A stretch of 9,024 nt of DNA, from the NCBI GenBank assembly GCA_021802165.1, contig JAKAAU010000049.1:1-9024 (forward strand), read 5' to 3'. Under the pieces are notes generated by a model that saw only the letters and a program-made list of their open reading frames with translations, was not told the DNA's origin and did not search any database. Made by a program: the position numbers and the translations under genes. The stretch comes from Thermoplasmata archaeon. GTDB lineage: Archaea; Thermoplasmatota; Thermoplasmata; Thermoplasmatales; Thermoplasmataceae. Each line of letters starts with the position of its first letter. Position 1 is the stretch's first letter. Below, in pieces: positions 6,543 to 9,024 of this stretch.

Positions 6543-6809
6543 TTATCCGTATATATAACTCACGCCTTTCTCAGGGTATTTAAATTCCAGCGCGCCGAAT
6601 GGGCACGCATACAGTGCGGCACCGCATTCCAGGCATCTCTCGTAATGGACTGTTATTCCATTTTCCTTGTCTTCCTCGTAGGTGCCTGCTGGGCACACCT
6701 TTGTGCATGGCTTGTCCACGCATGTTTTGCATATATCCGTATTTACGGTTATATGGCTGGTGTTGCCGACTTCATTCTTATTTAATCCCAGACGTTTTAT
6801 TAAATCCAT
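6543..6809 (-). CDS. fixX: FixX-type ferredoxin, partner of FixC
   Basis: This 88-residue protein (89 from the ATG at 6812) is a FixX-like ferredoxin. Numbering from 6809, it has Cys27, Cys30, Cys35 and Cys39 in CKTCVDKPCTKVCPAG, Cys59 and Cys62 in CLECG, Cys69 in ACP, and the family's C-terminal YPEKGVSYIYG. CPAG and CLECG followed by a YP...YG end are typical of FixX. It should pass electrons between FixC and its partners at the membrane. The residue expected to be the third cysteine of the CLECG motif is Ala65, so one cluster lacks a ligand. Its start overlaps the fixC stop (TGATG), so the two are one translationally coupled unit. GGTGAT abuts the ATG at 6812 and lies 3 bases before the ATG at 6809, which favours the latter. 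Confidence 0.88.
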   Translation of the reverse strand: MDLIKRLGLNKNEVGNTSHITVNTDICKTCVDKPCTKVCPAGTYEEDKENGITVHYERCLECGAALYACPFGALEFKYPEKGVSYIYG

Positions 6810-8074
6810 CATATCACCTTCAGCATATCTTCTATAAGTGTATAGTATCCAATACCGTTCTTTTTAACCTCACCACGTATAACATCTTTTATGTTATCCC
6901 GGGGGTTATCAGTAACAGAGAACATTCTCTCCATGATCCCGGCCATCATTTTCGGGTATGCATCAAAAGTCCTCTCATTGCCGAACAGTGTCGATATCCT
7001 TGAAGCTGCTTTCATATCCTTCAGTATAAAGCTATCCTCCAGCATCTGTTCATAGATGAAGGTATCACTGAAATTTCCGGAATCGAATATTTTCTTAGCA
7101 GCCTCTCCTGCAATCCTTCCAGATTCTATGGCATTATCCATGCCACGGATTGTGAAGCCATCATTGATAAGAAATCCTGCAGCATCACCTGTAACCATTA
7201 AATTATCCGCATATCTGGGGGGCAGGCTGTCAAAGCGGTAAAATGGTATCAAATGAGCGGAATATTCAAGCAGTTTTCCATCTATCCCAAGTTTTTCCCT
7301 GAAATCCTCAATTATGTTAAAAGCCTTCTCTTTATGCTTTTCCAGCGAATCCAGCTTCAGTGTAAGCCCGATAGAGGTTGTTTCTTTATTTGTATAGGAG
7401 AAACCACCACCCTTTATGCCATCGGAAAGACCCAGAATAGTTCTAGCCTCACCGTAATCCCCCTGTGTTTTTTTGTCTATTATTTCTTTAATTCCCACCA
7501 TGAACTGCTTTGGCATGAAATCCGGGTTATCCTCAATTTTTTCAACAGGCTGCATGGGAAATTTCTTTTCCTTAACAAGTCCGAGGTACCTGGATGCAAA
7601 TGCAGCAGCACCATCACTTTCTATTACCAGTGGTGTTCTTATATCTCCCCTGTCGCTTCTCAATACAAGGCCTCCATCCTCGCGATCAATACCGCTAACA
7701 AGCGTGGAGTATGATATAGGGATACCCAGATTTTCAGCTTCTGATGCGAACCATGCATCAAACTTTGATCTCAGTATAGAATAACTGTTTTCAGTCTCCT
7801 TATTTTCGAATGAAAAACTTATCTTCTTTTCTCCGGTGTAAATCTCAAATGTCTCTTTCTTTATTGGTAGTTCAAGTGGTGCATCTTTGAATTTTGGCCC
7901 CAGAAGTTTCTTAAGGGAATGAACATACATCCTTCCGCCTGATACGTTCTTTGACCCGGAATGCTCACCACGTTCAAGAACTATAACAGAAAGGCCCTTA
8001 TTTGCAGCGGTAATTGCCGCTGAAATTCCGGCAAGGCCCCCACCAATCACTGCCACATCAACATCATAATCCAT
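6809..8074 (-). CDS. fixC: FixC-type flavoprotein (ETF:quinone oxidoreductase family)
   Basis: This 421-residue protein is near the length of bacterial FixC (about 428). The FAD-binding Rossmann motif IGGGLAG (10-16) is followed by the ribose-binding Glu34 in VLERG (32-36) and by SKNVSGGRMY (41-50). The second FAD motif is NLMVTGDAAG (281-290), then NDGFTIRGMDNAIESG (294-309), which is close to the family's GFTIRGMD-A block. FixC with FixX corresponds to the two parts of eukaryotic ETF:quinone oxidoreductase: it accepts electrons from an electron-transfer flavoprotein and reduces membrane quinone or, in FixABCX complexes, takes part in electron bifurcation. fixA and fixB are absent from this window. 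The acyl-CoA dehydrogenase and dienoyl-CoA reductase nearby suggest service to acyl-CoA oxidation. Geranylgeranyl reductases are related, but the C-terminal block and the adjacent fixX make FixC the better call. Its own TATA box lies at 8096-8103. Confidence 0.93.
   Translation of the reverse strand: MDYDVDVAVIGGGLAGISAAITAANKGLSVIVLERGEHSGSKNVSGGRMYVHSLKKLLGPKFKDAPLELPIKKETFEIYTGEKKISFSFENKETENSYSILRSKFDAWFASEAENLGIPISYSTLVSGIDREDGGLVLRSDRGDIRTPLVIESDGAAAFASRYLGLVKEKKFPMQPVEKIEDNPDFMPKQFMVGIKEIIDKKTQGDYGEARTILGLSDGIKGGGFSYTNKETTSIGLTLKLDSLEKHKEKAFNIIEDFREKLGIDGKLLEYSAHLIPFYRFDSLPPRYADNLMVTGDAAGFLINDGFTIRGMDNAIESGRIAGEAAKKIFDSGNFSDTFIYEQMLEDSFILKDMKAASRISTLFGNERTFDAYPKMMAGIMERMFSVTDNPRDNIKDVIRGEVKKNGIGYYTLIEDMLKVI
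6813..6818 (-). promoter_or_regulatory. Ribosome binding site for fixX inside the end of fixC
   Basis: On the minus strand GGTGAT, complementary to the AUCACC at the 3' end of archaeal 16S rRNA, precedes the tandem ATG codons at 6812 and 6809. Only the second has a usable spacer (3 bases). fixX is the one gene here with a clear ribosome binding site and no TATA box of its own, as expected for an internal operon gene. Confidence 0.5.
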
Positions 8075-8095
8075 AATTGCGTATAATCAATAACT

Positions 8096-8103
8096 TTAAT
8101 AAT
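8096..8103 (-). promoter_or_regulatory. TATA box for the fixC-fixX operon
   Basis: The minus-strand sequence ATTATTAA is centred about 25 bases upstream of the fixC ATG at 8074. A second candidate, TATTATAAAGG at about 8123-8134 on the same strand, lies further upstream and would give a leader of some 25-30 bases. Confidence 0.45.
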
Positions 8104-8177
8104 TTTTGGTATTGGATGTTAACCTTTATAATACCATTGCAGACCTGGAAAATTCAGGGCTCCCTGCTGCCATGTAA

Positions 8178-8795
8178 TCATCCAGTAATCAATGATTTCC
8201 ACACGTCCTTTTCTGTTTTTTTCCGCCTTTTCAGATAGCCGGTCCAGTAATCGTTTATGAATTTAACAGGCACAGTGCCGTTGTAAACCCTGTAGGAACT
8301 ATCCCTGGCATACATGTATTCAATATCATGAAGGACTATATCTTTTATTGTTGATTCCTTCATAATATAATGGCTGTTGTTCTCTTTATCATTCAGTATA
8401 TAAAGAAGTTTTTTCCTGTTTCTGTTAAAATCTATGTATTTCAGTATTTCATTTCTTGTTCCACGTGAAAGCTGATTCCCCTCATCCATGTCCCTGTGAA
8501 TCAGATCATAGAGGCTGGTTTTGCCTATTTTTCGTTCCTCAAGCGGGAGTTTCATGATTTCAAACATACCATCACTGGAGGTCAGAATTTTTATATATTT
8601 ATAGTCCTTATTTCCCATCCTTATTTTCAGGTCTATGTCGCTGTCCCTGTAAACTTTTATAACAGATATGCGCTCTGGAAATGCATCAAATAGGTTGATT
8701 ACCATTGCATATACAGGTTTTTCAGAATCGTTAATGTCGTTAAAATTTTTTTTGAGTTTTTTGATATTGCCCGCCTTAAAAACTTCGGCTTTCAT
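8178..8795 (-). CDS. Conserved-looking protein of unknown function, 205 residues
   Basis: I do not recognise this protein. It is 205 residues, soluble, rich in Lys, Arg, Asp and Ile, and has no cysteine, signal peptide or membrane helix. An N-terminal alpha/beta-looking half (about 1-85, with strands such as PVYAMVINLF and RISVIKVY) is followed by a more helical half (about 92-165). It ends in an aromatic, basic tail (FINDYWTGYLKRRKKTEKDVW). DSDIDL (51-56) recalls the metal-binding motif of MNT-type nucleotidyltransferases, but the required upstream Gly-Ser is absent, so I do not assign that family. GKTSL (91-95) is not a P-loop because the preceding glycines are missing. The gene has its own TATA box and ends 103 bases before fixC, so a link to FixCX is not implied. 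Its ORF is real by length and promoter placement. Confidence 0.75.
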   Translation of the reverse strand: MKAEVFKAGNIKKLKKNFNDINDSEKPVYAMVINLFDAFPERISVIKVYRDSDIDLKIRMGNKDYKYIKILTSSDGMFEIMKLPLEERKIGKTSLYDLIHRDMDEGNQLSRGTRNEILKYIDFNRNRKKLLYILNDKENNSHYIMKESTIKDIVLHDIEYMYARDSSYRVYNGTVPVKFINDYWTGYLKRRKKTEKDVWKSLITG

Positions 8796-8815
8796 CAGTT
8801 ATTGTAATGCAATCA

Positions 8816-8827
8816 AAATATATAATA
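8816..8827 (-). promoter_or_regulatory. TATA box for the 205-residue protein gene
   Basis: A long AT alternation (minus strand ATATTATATATT) is centred about 26 bases upstream of the ATG at 8795. Confidence 0.45.
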
Positions 8828-8844
8828 TATTACGAATCTCAATT

Positions 8845-9024
8845 TTAAGCTAACACTATGATAATTATTACGAATGATATTAGTATCAGAGAAAATTCAT
8901 GAAGTAAATTATGATGCTTAATAACCGGGTTTAAATTTTTAATATCTGGCAATTCCTTTTCAATTATTTCATCCTTTTTTATAATTTCCAGTGTTTTTAC
9001 CTTATTAGTGATGTATGTTAATTT
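8845..9024 (-). CDS. C-terminal end of a protein with a terminal membrane helix, cut by the right window edge
   Basis: On the minus strand a frame open from the window edge encodes 59 residues and stops with TAA at 8845-8847. It contains no ATG, so this is the 3' end of a longer gene. The visible part starts with a charged, probably helical stretch (KVKTLEIIKKDEIIEKELPD) and a short polar link (IKHHNLLHE). It ends in a single hydrophobic helix (FSLILISFVIIIIVLA) that runs right up to the stop codon. That layout is what a tail-anchored protein or a multi-pass protein's last helix would show. The codon use (many ATA, AAA, TTA) matches its neighbours. The family cannot be named from this fragment. 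Confidence 0.65.
   Translation of the reverse strand, partial: KLTYITNKVKTLEIIKKDEIIEKELPDIKNLNPVIKHHNLLHEFSLILISFVIIIIVLA

Noticed and set aside
6599..7714. Plus-strand frames of 134 and 153 codons across fixX and fixC
   Set aside because: They are antisense shadows of the well-supported fixC-fixX genes.
8640..8660. DSDIDL in the 205-residue protein as an MNT-type nucleotidyltransferase motif
   Set aside because: The Gly-Ser motif that must precede it is absent and the rest of the protein does not follow the fold's pattern.

Overview
The window looks like a chromosomal segment of an acidophilic or thermophilic archaeon, most likely a member of the Thermoplasmatales (Ferroplasma/Picrophilus/Cuniculiplasma-like). 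That is inference. It rests on the AT-rich intergenic DNA, heavy use of ATA and AGG/AGA codons, archaeal TATA boxes about 25 bases upstream of start codons (leaderless style), a GGTGAT-type ribosome binding site at an internal operon gene, and the gene families present. No rRNA, tRNA, CRISPR array, insertion sequence or other mobile element was seen.

Layout, left to right. A protein N-terminus runs off the left edge (1-64, minus). After an AT-rich gap come four minus-strand genes, each with its own promoter-like box: a small four-helix membrane protein (286-651), a 2,4-dienoyl-CoA-reductase-type SDR enzyme (726-1559), a small DUF167/YggU protein (1637-1855) and an acyl-CoA dehydrogenase (1958-3115). 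A divergent promoter region (3116-3198) separates these from three plus-strand genes: an MFS transporter (3214-4404), a purine-type phosphoribosyltransferase (4459-5106) and a Cas4/RecB-like PD-(D/E)XK nuclease with an apparent duplicated cysteine module (5146-6540). The nuclease meets, tail to tail with a 2-base gap, the minus-strand pair fixC-fixX (8074 to 6543). Upstream of fixC is a 205-residue protein of unknown family (8178-8795). At the right edge is the C-terminal end of a protein with a terminal membrane helix (8845-9024, minus).

Functional reading. Acyl-CoA dehydrogenase, dienoyl-CoA reductase and the FixC-FixX flavoprotein/ferredoxin pair fit one theme: oxidation of acyl-CoA esters, with electrons passing from acyl-CoA dehydrogenase through an electron-transfer flavoprotein to FixCX and then to the membrane quinone pool. 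The ETF subunits (FixA/FixB) are not in this window and would have to be encoded elsewhere. The phosphoribosyltransferase (purine salvage) and the nuclease (DNA processing) are separate functions.

Most worth a second look: (1) the Cas4-like nuclease, whose C-terminal half seems to repeat the nuclease's C-terminal cysteine module without the catalytic residues, and which lacks the N-terminal cysteine of classical Cas4; (2) FixX, where one cysteine of the cluster normally kept in the family is alanine while a full set for the other cluster is present; (3) the consistent leaderless promoter geometry, which also decides the MFS start.
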